This document shows positions 6,959 to 14,291 of a stretch of 21,794 nt of DNA, one piece after another. Position numbers and translations under genes: made by a program. The notes below the pieces were generated by a model. It was given only the letters and a program-made list of their open reading frames with translations, was not told the origin of the DNA and did no database searches. The stretch lies in assembly GCA_910579755.1 (NCBI GenBank), contig CAJTVB010000044.1, forward strand, positions 1 through 21,794, given 5' to 3'. This DNA is from an uncultured Acetatifactor sp. (lineage in GTDB: Bacteria; Bacillota; Clostridia; Lachnospirales; Lachnospiraceae). The number at the start of each line of letters is the position of its first letter. Position 1 is the first letter of the stretch.

Positions 6959-7836
6959 AACGGGCCGCCGTCTCCTTTCTTATAAAACATTCCCGTTGTC
7001 AGAAAATAGGCATCCTCCAATGTACAGTTTTCCGCTGTTTGGCCGGGCAGTTCAATGGAATACTCTCGATCCACAAAACGGATTTCCAGTTCCTCCCCTA
7101 GAAGCTTAATGGATATAATATCAAGAATTGTGCTAAATTCCGGAAGTCTCCTCCTGGGAATCCTGATGCTGCAGATTCTGTCCCGTACAGAATCTATAAA
7201 GTCTTGTGTGGCTCCTTCGTACAACAATTTCCCCTTATGTAAAACCAGTATATTTTCACAAGCTGCCTGTACATCATCGATAATATGGGTGGATATCAGA
7301 ATCACCCTGTCTACGCCCACCTCGTTCACCATATTGCGGAATGCCACCCGTTCCTTTGGATCCAGACCCACCGTAGGTTCATCCAAAAGAACATACTGCG
7401 GATCCCCTAAAAAAGCCTGTGCGATTCCAAGCCGCTGTTTCATTCCTCCGGAAAGCGCCCCTGTTTTCTTCTCTTTTTCTGCCAGCAGATTCACACGTCG
7501 AAGCCAATCATGAATCTCCTCCGAAAGAACGTTTTTCGAAAGCCCCTTCAACGTCCCAACGTATTCCAGACTTTCATAAACAGTAAGCTTATGGAAGAAA
7601 TCGAAATTTTGAGGAAGATATCCCATACGAAGCTTATTCTTCTCCGGTGGTCCGCCGTCAATTGTAATACTTCCCTTTTGCAGAGGCATCAGCCCGATCA
7701 ACAATTTAAACAGCGTTGACTTTCCCGCTCCGTTTTCTCCAATCAGGCCATATACCCCCTTATTCAACGTCAGGGAAACCTCCGACAGTGCATTATTTGA
7801 TTGAAACCTCTGAGATATATTTTTACATTCAAGCAT
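6955..7836 (-). CDS. ABC transporter ATP-binding protein (ABC-2/BcrA-like)
   Basis: This 293-residue ATPase powers the transporter formed with the two membrane proteins downstream. Visible motifs are Walker A GENGAGKST (33-41), Q-loop MGYLPQ (Gln76), signature LSGGMKQR (128-135), Walker B YVLLDEPT (148-155) and H-loop His184 in ISTHIIDD. The order and the roughly 80-residue C-terminal extension after the nucleotide-binding domain are typical of ABC-2 export ATPases such as BcrA-like drug or lantibiotic resistance proteins. ATG 7836 is preceded by AAGGTGAACAA. It is the first gene of the operon, and its promoter carries a BlaI-type operator match. The substrate cannot be read from sequence. 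Confidence 0.9.
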   Translation of the reverse strand: MLECKNISQRFQSNNALSEVSLTLNKGVYGLIGENGAGKSTLFKLLIGLMPLQKGSITIDGGPPEKNKLRMGYLPQNFDFFHKLTVYESLEYVGTLKGLSKNVLSEEIHDWLRRVNLLAEKEKKTGALSGGMKQRLGIAQAFLGDPQYVLLDEPTVGLDPKERVAFRNMVNEVGVDRVILISTHIIDDVQAACENILVLHKGKLLYEGATQDFIDSVRDRICSIRIPRRRLPEFSTILDIISIKLLGEELEIRFVDREYSIELPGQTAENCTLEDAYFLTTGMFYKKGDGGPL

Positions 7837-7872
7837 TTGTTCACCTTGCTTTGCATATAATTATTTATCGCG

Positions 7873-7889
7873 ACTACGCTTTGTGATCG
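7873..7889 (-). promoter_or_regulatory. putative BlaI-type operator, copy 2 (ABC operon)
   Basis: On the minus strand this reads CGATCACAAAGCGTAGT, 14 of 17 identical to 3049-3065. It starts 6 bases after the -10 box and covers about +1 to +17, the same geometry as at the blaI promoter. It also contains TACG...CGTA inverted ends. Binding here would block initiation or early elongation of the ABC operon. Confidence 0.6.
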
Positions 7890-7894
7890 TAAAA

Positions 7895-7923
7895 ATTATA
7901 TCACAGCACTATATTATCGTCAA
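7895..7923 (-). promoter_or_regulatory. promoter of the ABC transporter operon
   Basis: On the minus strand TTGACG (7918-7923) and a perfect TATAAT (7895-7900) are separated by 17 bases. This is a near-consensus vegetative promoter about 60 bases upstream of the ATPase start codon. Confidence 0.8.
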
Positions 7924-7989
7924 TTCCTTTTTAGCTGTATCTGGCGGCGTAACAGCCTTGCAAAATGCTATTTCGTCTAAAATATATTA

Positions 7990-8019
7990 AAACGGCACCG
8001 CCCTCAGGCGGTGCCGTTT
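7990..8019 (-). terminator. terminator of the GH51 gene
   Basis: A perfect 13-bp stem (7990-8002 with 8007-8019; core CGGCACCGCC/GGCGGTGCCG) with a CTCA loop lies directly after the GH51 stop. On the minus strand TTTTAATATATTTT follows. It separates this gene from the ABC operon promoter; the remaining spacer 7924-7989 shows nothing else clear. Confidence 0.85.
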
Positions 8020-8041
8020 CTCATACACAAAGCTGTTTCTT

Positions 8042-9538
8042 TTATATCTCCACTTCCAGATGCAGCAGGCTGCAGGCGGGAATGGTAAAGGTCATCCTGT
8101 TGCCCTCTGCGGTCACTGCGGTAAAGTCCTCCGTATGTACGGCATTGGGATTCTCAAAGGTATTGTGGGCTCTCATGTCTCCGGTGAGCACGGTTCCCTT
8201 TACGGACTTTATGGTGCTGTCCGCAAAATATCCCTGGATCTCCTGGCTGTCGGTAAGGCAAAGATTCGTCATGGTCACATGGATCCGTCCGTCCTTTGCC
8301 ACGGAAACAGATTCCGTCAGGTTGGGAACCATATAATCCTTCTCCAGTCCTGCCTGCACAGTTTCCACGCAGGATTCCACCAGCTCGCCGTCCTGATGGT
8401 TCTGATACATATAAAATGCATGCCAGGTGGGAGTCTTCACCATCTTCTCGCCCTCGGTAAGGATCACTGCCTGAAGTACGTTCACCATCTGGGCGATATT
8501 TGCCATCTTCACCCGGTCACAGTGCTTGTTGAACAGGTTCAGATTGATGCCTGCCACCAATGCGTCCCTCATGGTATTCTGTTGATACAGGAAGCCGGGA
8601 TTGGTGCCGGGCTCCACATCATACCAGGTGCCCCACTCATCCACGATCATGCCGATCTTCTTTTCCGGATCATACTGATCCATAATGGCGCCATGTCCCT
8701 TGATCAGCTCATCCATCTTCAGGGCCGCCTTCAGAGTGCGGTACCAGTCCTTCTCATCAAAGTCCAGAGCCAATCCCTTCTTATTCCAATTTCCGGTAGG
8801 TATGGTATAATAATGAAGAGACATGCCATTCATAAATCCCCAGCCATGGTCAAAGGTGGTCTCCAACACCTTGTCGGTCCAGTGATAGTCATCCACATTG
8901 GCTCCGCAGGCAATCTTAAAGATCGGATTCTTGGAGTCGTAATTGCGCACATAGGTCTGGTATCTGCGATACAAGTCTCCATAATATTCCGGACGCATGT
9001 TGCCGCCGCAGCCCCAGTTCTCATTTCCTACTCCGAAATAATCAACCTTCCAGGGCTCCTCGTGTCCGTTGGCCTTGCGCAGCTCTGCCATGGGAGAAAC
9101 GCCCTTAAAGGTCATATATTCCACCCATTCGCTCATTTCCTGAACGGTACCGCTGCCCACGTTTCCGTTGATATAAGTCTTGCAGCCCAGCTGCTCACAC
9201 AGCTCCATAAACTCGTGGGTTCCAAAGCTGTTATCCTCCACCACACCGCCCCAGTGGGTGTTAATCATTTTCTTACGGCTCTCCTTGGGACCGATACCCT
9301 CCTGCCAGTGATACTCGTCGGCAAAACAGCCTCCGGGCCAGCGAAGCACGGGCACGTGGATCTCCTTCAGCGCCTCCACCACATCCGTGCGCATACCCTT
9401 CACATTGGGAATATGGGAATTTTCTCCCACAAAAATGCCTTCATAGATGCATCTTCCCAAATGCTCCGAGAAATGTCCCTGCAGTTCCGGATTAATGTGC
9501 CCCTTCTTCACATTTGGATTCACATATAACTTTGCCAT
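8042..9538 (-). CDS. abfA: GH51 alpha-L-arabinofuranosidase
   Basis: This 498-residue enzyme removes terminal alpha-L-arabinofuranosyl groups from arabinoxylan, arabinan or their oligosaccharides. It has no signal peptide, so it is probably cytoplasmic and acts on imported oligosaccharides. The N-terminus has GHFSEHLGRCIYEGI and LRWPGGCFADEYHW, typical of GH51. The acid/base is Glu173 in VGNENW and the nucleophile is Glu301 in IVDEWGTWYD. The catalytic barrel is followed by a C-terminal beta-sandwich ending SLLHLEVEI. The start at 9538 (MAKLYVNPN) is preferred over 9568, as AGGAAACAGAT precedes it and it matches the family start. It is divergent from an ArsR-type regulator gene 263 bp away and has its own promoter (9625-9653) and terminator. 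Confidence 0.95.
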   Translation of the reverse strand: MAKLYVNPNVKKGHINPELQGHFSEHLGRCIYEGIFVGENSHIPNVKGMRTDVVEALKEIHVPVLRWPGGCFADEYHWQEGIGPKESRKKMINTHWGGVVEDNSFGTHEFMELCEQLGCKTYINGNVGSGTVQEMSEWVEYMTFKGVSPMAELRKANGHEEPWKVDYFGVGNENWGCGGNMRPEYYGDLYRRYQTYVRNYDSKNPIFKIACGANVDDYHWTDKVLETTFDHGWGFMNGMSLHYYTIPTGNWNKKGLALDFDEKDWYRTLKAALKMDELIKGHGAIMDQYDPEKKIGMIVDEWGTWYDVEPGTNPGFLYQQNTMRDALVAGINLNLFNKHCDRVKMANIAQMVNVLQAVILTEGEKMVKTPTWHAFYMYQNHQDGELVESCVETVQAGLEKDYMVPNLTESVSVAKDGRIHVTMTNLCLTDSQEIQGYFADSTIKSVKGTVLTGDMRAHNTFENPNAVHTEDFTAVTAEGNRMTFTIPACSLLHLEVEI

Positions 9539-9585
9539 ATCTGTTTCCTGTCCTTCCTTTTCCGCCAATAGGCATTGTTTTTTTC

Positions 9586-9600
9586 ATTTCAAAATGAAAT
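9586..9600. promoter_or_regulatory. palindrome in the abfA leader, possible operator
   Basis: ATTTCAAAATGAAAT is a perfect inverted repeat (6-bp arms, 3-base centre) lying at about +18 to +32 of the predicted abfA transcript. The same half-site occurs as TATTTCAC at 9671-9678 and 9721-9728, towards the regulator's promoter. ArsR-type proteins bind short AT-rich palindromes, so it may be the site for the regulator encoded at 9802. That link is inference. Confidence 0.45.
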
Positions 9601-9624
9601 ATTTAACTTATCCCTTACATTTTC

Positions 9625-9653
9625 AGTCTATGACATACTGACCAAAATGTCAA
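9625..9653 (-). promoter_or_regulatory. promoter of abfA
   Basis: On the minus strand there is a perfect TTGACA (9648-9653), 17 bases, then TAGACT (9625-9630, 4/6). The predicted start is near 9618, leaving a leader of about 80 bases that holds the palindrome. Confidence 0.7.
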
Positions 9654-9735
9654 ATAAAATGATAATAGCATATTTCACAAATTTTAACCTCATTTTTCAG
9701 CGAATCATCAAAAATAAATTTATTTCACTTCACAC

Positions 9736-9764
9736 TTCACTAATTACCCAAAAAGAGGTATACT
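9736..9764 (+). promoter_or_regulatory. promoter of the ArsR-type regulator and GH2 gene
   Basis: TTCACT (9736-9741), 17 bases, TATACT (9759-9764). The -35 lies inside a run of TTCAC repeats (9724-9740), which could be an operator. The ATG is about 30 bases after the predicted start. Confidence 0.6.
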
Positions 9765-9801
9765 GAACCCATAAATACTGAATGTAAAGGAGCGAATAAC
9801 T

Positions 9802-10719
9802 ATGCTTTACCTGTCATCTCTGGAGGAAGCCCAGCCGGTTATAAAAGCCTTAAGTGCCCCCATGCGCATGGAAATCATGAAGATCATCTACGCCACGCCG
9901 GGAGTGAGCATGAATTATCTGGCCAATGCTTTAAATTTGACTAACAGTGCCGTATCCATGCACGTGAGCAAGCTGGTGGAGGCGGGCCTGGTGCACATCG
10001 AGACCACCTCGGGAAAGCGCGGTACCATGAAGCTGGTCAGTCCCTGTCACGACAGAATGATTGTGGACATGCAGACCTCCTGCCGGCAGAATACGGACAG
10101 CTTCTATCAGGATGATATTCGAATCGGCTGCTTTACCTCCTGCCAGGTAACGCCTACCTGCGGCCTGTCCACTCCCCTGGGGCTGATCGGGGCCATAGAC
10201 GATATCAAGGCCTTTACCTTTCCGGAGCACTTTGATGCCGGAATCCTCTGGTTTACCAGTGGGTACGTGGAGTATGGCCTGCCCAATCATCTCCAGGCCG
10301 GGCAGCGGCTGAAAGAGCTGCAGATCTCCTTTGAAATATCCTCGGAATATCCGGGGTTCAACACAGACTACCCCTCCGATATTCATTTCTATTTAAACGG
10401 AACCTTTCTGGGCGTGTGGGTAAGCCCCGGAGATTACGGTGACCGCAGGGGGCATGTTTCTCCCGCCTGGTGGCCCGACACCCTGAATCAATACGGCCTT
10501 TTAAAAAATCTGATCATCGGCAGTCAGGGCACCTTTATGGACGGCGGTCAACGGCTTTCTGATCTGACCATAGAGGATCTGAAGCTGGATTACAACAGCC
10601 TGCTTACTTTCCGGATTCAGGTACCCGAGGATACGACCAACTGCGGCGGCTGTACCCTGTTTGGAGAGCAGTTCGGCGACTACAATCAAGCCATTCGTGT
10701 AAGAGCTTTTTATGAGTAG
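9802..10719 (+). CDS. ArsR-type regulator with large C-terminal effector-like domain
   Basis: The protein has 305 residues. Residues of about 13-80 form an ArsR winged helix (IKALSAPMRMEIMKIIYATP, NYLANALNLTNSAVSMHVSK, then wing IETTSGKRGTMKLVSP). Normal ArsR proteins are about 100 residues; here about 210 more follow. They are strand-rich (LKELQISFEISSEYPGF, DIHFYLNGTFLGVWVS) and end with NCGGCTLFGEQFGDYNQ (Cys281, Cys284). The extra domain looks like a sugar-binding jelly-roll rather than a metal site. Such proteins are known beside arabinofuranosidase genes in Firmicutes, so sensing an arabinose-containing sugar is likely but inferred. AAAGGAG (9786-9792) sets the start. It is divergent from abfA and 48 bp ahead of the GH2 gene, probably in one transcript with it. 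Confidence 0.8.
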   Translation: MLYLSSLEEAQPVIKALSAPMRMEIMKIIYATPGVSMNYLANALNLTNSAVSMHVSKLVEAGLVHIETTSGKRGTMKLVSPCHDRMIVDMQTSCRQNTDSFYQDDIRIGCFTSCQVTPTCGLSTPLGLIGAIDDIKAFTFPEHFDAGILWFTSGYVEYGLPNHLQAGQRLKELQISFEISSEYPGFNTDYPSDIHFYLNGTFLGVWVSPGDYGDRRGHVSPAWWPDTLNQYGLLKNLIIGSQGTFMDGGQRLSDLTIEDLKLDYNSLLTFRIQVPEDTTNCGGCTLFGEQFGDYNQAIRVRAFYE

Positions 10720-10767
10720 CAAAAAAACCAGAAATAAAAGCAGAAAAAAAGGAAAGGAAAATAGAAT

Positions 10768-12681
10768 ATGAATCTGAAAGATGCCGTCGCCAGCCTGCAG
10801 CAAAGCCACCCGGAGGATTCCCTGATCCCCCTTTACACAGTCTGGGGAGAGGAGATCAAACGTTCCGACAGGGAGGATGTCTGGCAGGAATACCCCAGGC
10901 CCCAGCTGCAAAGAGACAATTATCGAATGCTGAACGGCAGATGGCAGTATGCCTTTACGTCTGCGGCGCAGGCTGAAAGCACCTCCCAAATCCTCCCCGG
11001 CACTCCCATCCCCGCCCAGGGAACTATTCTGGTGCCCTTTTCCCCGGAAAGCCTGCTTTCCGGCGTAAAGCGGCAGCTGCAGCCCGAAGAATTTCTCTGG
11101 TATGAAAAAAGCATTTCCTTTTCCTCCGGAGAATTGGCCCGAAAAGCCCGGGGGCAGCGCTGTATCCTACATTTTGACGCAGCAGACCAGCAGGCGGCGG
11201 TATACGCAGACGGCCGGCTGCTGGCCTCCCACACCGGCGGTTATCTTCCCTTCACAGCCGATCTTACAGACCTGGTATCCCATAAGCCCCTGCTTCTGCA
11301 GGTCCAGATCCGGGATCACAGTGACACCTCTTACCACGCCAGAGGCAAACAGACCCTGAACCGGGGCGGTATGTTTTACACCGCCCAAAGCGGCATCTGG
11401 CAGAGCGTGTGGTACGAATGGGTTCCGGATAATTATGTGAAAACTCTGAAAATCACCCCAGATATGGATAAAGGGATTGTGATGTTGGAATTGAAATCAG
11501 ATAAAGCCTTCTCCCATGTTTCCTGTATAATGTTTGAACCGGTCTGCCGGGAGGAAGCTTTTCCGAAGGGCAGTTCCCCGAAAATCCCCCTGGAGGGTAT
11601 TTCCATAGAAGCGCTTCCGGGCCGCCCCGGTGCCTTCATTGTAGCTCTGCCCGGGGAAAGCCTCCGGCTGTGGACGCCGGAGGAGCCTTACCTGTACCCC
11701 TTTGCTCTGACAGCAGACGAGGACACCATACAAAGCTACTTTGCACTGCGCTCCTTCACCGTAGAGCCCGACGAAAAAGGGATCCCCCGGTTCTGTCTGA
11801 ATCACAGACCCTATTTTCTTCATGGCCTTCTGGATCAGGGCTACTGGCCCGACGGCCTGATGACCGCCCCCTGCGACGAGGCCTTTGTCTGGGATATCCG
11901 GCTGGCAAAGGAAATGGGCTTTAATATGCTGCGTAAGCACATCAAGCTGGAGCCCCTGCGCTGGTATTATCACTGTGACCGGCTGGGCATGATCGTCTGG
12001 CAGGATATGGTCAGCGGCGGCAGTACCTACCATATGCCCCTGGTCTGTTATCTGCCCACCCTGTTTCCCCATATAACCGCCCACACAAAAGACCATCATT
12101 ACCGCCTGTTTTCCCGGGCAGACCAGGAAGGACGGCGCAGCTGGGAGCAGGAATGTCTGGATACGGTGGAGCATCTGTACAATGTACCCTGTCTGGCAGC
12201 CTGGGTTCCCTTTAACGAGGGCTGGGGACAGTTTGATGCCGCCAGGATTGCAGACCTGGTAAAAGAAAAAGACCCCACCCGTCCGGTGGACCATGCCAGC
12301 GGCTGGTTCGACCAGAAGGGAGGGGATTTCAGAAGCATCCACAATTATTTCAGGCCTCTGAAGGTAAAGCCTGACGGCAAAAGAGCCTTTGTGATCTCGG
12401 AATACGGCGGCTTCGCCTGCCACATTCCAGGCCACTCCAGCGTGGAACGCATTTTCGGCTATCGAAAATACGATACGCCGGAGGAAATGACAGAGGCCTT
12501 TCAGACGTTGATTCATAAACAGCTCTTTCCTCTGAAAGCGGCGGGACTGAGCGGCGCCGTTTACACCCAGCTTTCCGACGTGGAGGAGGAGGTCAACGGA
12601 CTGACCACCTATGACCGGCGGGTCATAAAGGTTACTTTGCGCTCCCAAGCCCCCGGCGGACACCGTGAGAAGGGATCCTGA
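10768..12681 (+). CDS. glycoside hydrolase family 2 enzyme
   Basis: This 637-residue protein has no signal peptide and is probably cytoplasmic. It has an N-terminal jelly-roll (about 40-220, with FLWYEKSISF, LHFDAADQQAAVYADG and GGMFYTAQSGIWQSVWYE), an immunoglobulin-like domain and a C-terminal TIM barrel. The barrel has FNEGWG (acid/base Glu484) and VISEYGG (nucleophile Glu545), plus GFNMLRKHIKLEPLRWYYHCD, as usual for GH2. Family members act on beta-galactosides, beta-glucuronides, beta-mannosides or arabinosides. The shared operon with the ArsR-type regulator next to abfA suggests an arabinose- or galactose-bearing hemicellulose side chain. The exact substrate is not readable. A purine-rich SD (GGAAAGGAAAA) precedes the ATG. 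The last 50 bp overlap the convergent MATE gene. Confidence 0.88.
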   Translation: MNLKDAVASLQQSHPEDSLIPLYTVWGEEIKRSDREDVWQEYPRPQLQRDNYRMLNGRWQYAFTSAAQAESTSQILPGTPIPAQGTILVPFSPESLLSGVKRQLQPEEFLWYEKSISFSSGELARKARGQRCILHFDAADQQAAVYADGRLLASHTGGYLPFTADLTDLVSHKPLLLQVQIRDHSDTSYHARGKQTLNRGGMFYTAQSGIWQSVWYEWVPDNYVKTLKITPDMDKGIVMLELKSDKAFSHVSCIMFEPVCREEAFPKGSSPKIPLEGISIEALPGRPGAFIVALPGESLRLWTPEEPYLYPFALTADEDTIQSYFALRSFTVEPDEKGIPRFCLNHRPYFLHGLLDQGYWPDGLMTAPCDEAFVWDIRLAKEMGFNMLRKHIKLEPLRWYYHCDRLGMIVWQDMVSGGSTYHMPLVCYLPTLFPHITAHTKDHHYRLFSRADQEGRRSWEQECLDTVEHLYNVPCLAAWVPFNEGWGQFDAARIADLVKEKDPTRPVDHASGWFDQKGGDFRSIHNYFRPLKVKPDGKRAFVISEYGGFACHIPGHSSVERIFGYRKYDTPEEMTEAFQTLIHKQLFPLKAAGLSGAVYTQLSDVEEEVNGLTTYDRRVIKVTLRSQAPGGHREKGS

Positions 12682-14098
12682 GCTTCATTTTTCCAAAGCT
12701 CTCCTCCTTCTCCGCTTCCGCCCTTTCGTCCTCATCCAAAGCGGCCTGATCCCGGGCGGCAGCCGCAAGCTTACCTGCGAGAGCCTTTTTCACATGGAAA
12801 TAAGCCGGAATCAGGAATGCGTCGGCAAACACCCAGGCAATGGGGCTTCCCAGCGCCGCTCCCGTAAAGCCCAGGGCCGGCACCAGCAGAAAACCCGCCA
12901 GCGCCCTGGCAATCATCTCAAACACTCCCGCCAATATGGCAAAGGCAGGAAAGCCCATGCCCTGGATCAGGAAACGGATAATGTTGACCAGCGCCAGAGG
13001 GAAGTAGAAAGCGGTGCTCAGAATCAGGAAAAACCGCACATTGCCCATAATAACGGTCTCCGAAGCCTCCAGGAACAGACCGGCTAAGGGTCTGCCCGCG
13101 AAAATGCTGATGCCCAGCGCTATCACGGAATACCCCGCCCCCAGCGTCACACAGGCTTTCAATCCCCGGCCAATGCGGTCCAGCCTGCCCGCCCCGATAT
13201 TCTGTCCTCCGTAGGTAGCCATTGTGGAGCCCATGGCATCAAAGGGACAGGCCAGAAAGCCGTTGACGCGTCCCGCGGCCGTCACTGCCGCCACCGCATC
13301 GGAGCCCAGGGTATTGGTAGCGCTCTGCAGGATCACACTCCCGATGGCTGTGACGGAATACTGAAGCCCCATGGGCACTCCCATGCCGCAAAGCACATAC
13401 ATCATATGTCTGTCCGGGGCCCACTCTCCTGCGCGGATCCGCAGAATCTCGAATTTTCGGATCACATACAGCAGACAGCAGACTCCCGAAACACCCTGGG
13501 AAATTACCGTGGCCCAGGCCGCCCCCTTCACTCCCATCTCCAGATTCAGAATGAAAAACAGATCCAGCCCCACGTTCAGGAAGGAGGCCAGGATCAGAAA
13601 AATCACCGGCGTTCTGCTGTCCCCCAGGGCACGGATAATTCCCGAAGTCATATTGTAGAGAAAGGTCACGGGAATCCCCAGAAAAATCACCCATATATAG
13701 GCATAGGAGTTGTCAATAATATTCTCCGGCGTCTTCATCAACGTCAAAATTCCTCTGCAGGACAAGGTGGTAGCCGCCGTGAGCACCGCCGCAAAGGCAA
13801 GGGCCAGCCAGATACAGTTTGCCACATATTTGCGAAGGCCAGCCTGATCTCCTGCCCCGAACTTGTGGGACACAGGAATGGAAAAGCCGCTGCACACTCC
13901 CATACAAAAACCAATAATCAGAAAATTCACGGAACCGGTAGCTCCCACCGCTGCAAGATTGTCCTTTCCCAGAAAACGTCCTACGATCAGGGTGTCCACC
14001 AGACTGTAAAACTGCTGGAAAAGAAAGCCGAATAGAAGCGGTATGGAAAAACCCAAAATCAGCTTCATGGGAGAACCCTTTGTCATATCTCTTGTCAT
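12632..14098 (-). CDS. MATE-family efflux protein
   Basis: This 488-residue membrane protein has about 12 helices in two halves and exchanges Na+ or H+ for organic cations or drugs. The N-terminus has the usual MATE start TKGSPMKLILGFSIPLLFGF, then QQFYSLVDTLIVGRFLG and AVGATGSVNFLIIGF. The second half has FDAMGSTMATYGGQNIGAG. ATG 14098 is chosen over a TTG at 14104 as GAGG lies 9 bases upstream. The C-terminal 40 residues are charged (DEDERAEAEKEE) and encoded partly across the end of the GH2 gene. Its promoter carries a tandem repeat immediately upstream, which suggests control by an activator encoded elsewhere. The substrate is unknown, and the gene seems unrelated to sugar use. Confidence 0.92.
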   Translation of the reverse strand: MTRDMTKGSPMKLILGFSIPLLFGFLFQQFYSLVDTLIVGRFLGKDNLAAVGATGSVNFLIIGFCMGVCSGFSIPVSHKFGAGDQAGLRKYVANCIWLALAFAAVLTAATTLSCRGILTLMKTPENIIDNSYAYIWVIFLGIPVTFLYNMTSGIIRALGDSRTPVIFLILASFLNVGLDLFFILNLEMGVKGAAWATVISQGVSGVCCLLYVIRKFEILRIRAGEWAPDRHMMYVLCGMGVPMGLQYSVTAIGSVILQSATNTLGSDAVAAVTAAGRVNGFLACPFDAMGSTMATYGGQNIGAGRLDRIGRGLKACVTLGAGYSVIALGISIFAGRPLAGLFLEASETVIMGNVRFFLILSTAFYFPLALVNIIRFLIQGMGFPAFAILAGVFEMIARALAGFLLVPALGFTGAALGSPIAWVFADAFLIPAYFHVKKALAGKLAAAARDQAALDEDERAEAEKEESFGKMKLRIPSHGVRRGLGSAK

Positions 14099-14135
14099 GT
14101 GCAAAAACCTCTATTCTTTACATATTTTCTGACAA

Positions 14136-14164
14136 AGTATAAGCTTTTTGCCGGCAAAGCGCAA
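14136..14164 (-). promoter_or_regulatory. promoter of the MATE gene
   Basis: On the minus strand TTGCGC (14159-14164), 17 bases, TATACT (14136-14141). The spacer contains the perfect 12-bp palindrome TTTGCCGGCAAA. The weak -35 directly abuts the tandem repeat at 14165-14219, as in activator-dependent promoters. Confidence 0.6.
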
Positions 14165-14219
14165 TGTACTATTTTGCCCTGAAATATGAATTCCTGTATT
14201 ATTTTGCACTGAAATATGA
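14165..14219. repeat. two 25-bp direct repeats at 30-bp spacing upstream of the MATE promoter
   Basis: Copies at 14165-14189 and 14195-14219 match at 23 of 25 positions (core ATTTTGCMCTGAAATATGA). The spacing is close to three helical turns, so both copies face the same side of DNA. The element touches the -35 box of the MATE promoter. Tandem direct repeats at a weak -35 are typical of AraC/XylS-type activators; no such gene is in the window. Confidence 0.7.
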
Positions 14220-14223
14220 GTAC

Positions 14224-14258
14224 AAAAAGGGCCCTCCCGCCCAATGGCAGGAAGGCCC
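14224..14258 (-). terminator. terminator of the xylose operon
   Basis: On the minus strand a 13-bp stem (arms 14246-14258 and 14229-14241, with two G-U pairs in the RNA) and a 4-base loop are followed by TTTTT. It lies about 33 bases after the isomerase stop. Confidence 0.88.
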
Positions 14259-14291
14259 TTCCTCTCTCAATATGCTCCTTTTCAGAGAACC

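Noticed and set aside
4888..7836. ABC operon as a RiPP/lanthipeptide biosynthesis cluster
   Set aside because: No radical SAM, LanB/M/C or leader-peptidase gene is present; the Cys-rich peptide alone does not support it.
7934..7956. GCTGT...ACAGC hairpin in the spacer before the GH51 terminator
   Set aside because: The stem is only 5 bp with a 13-base loop and no T-run; not enough to call a terminator or RNA.
8060..9529. 489-codon open frame on the plus strand across abfA
   Set aside because: It is the antisense shadow of a clear GH51 gene in GC-rich DNA; the protein is His/Leu-rich, matches no family and has no good SD.
11497..12663. 388-codon minus-strand frame across the GH2 gene
   Set aside because: Antisense to a GH2 gene with both catalytic Glu motifs in place; no family resemblance.
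14165..14219. Direct repeats as a CRISPR remnant
   Set aside because: Only two copies with a 5-bp gap, no spacers or cas genes, and they abut a promoter.
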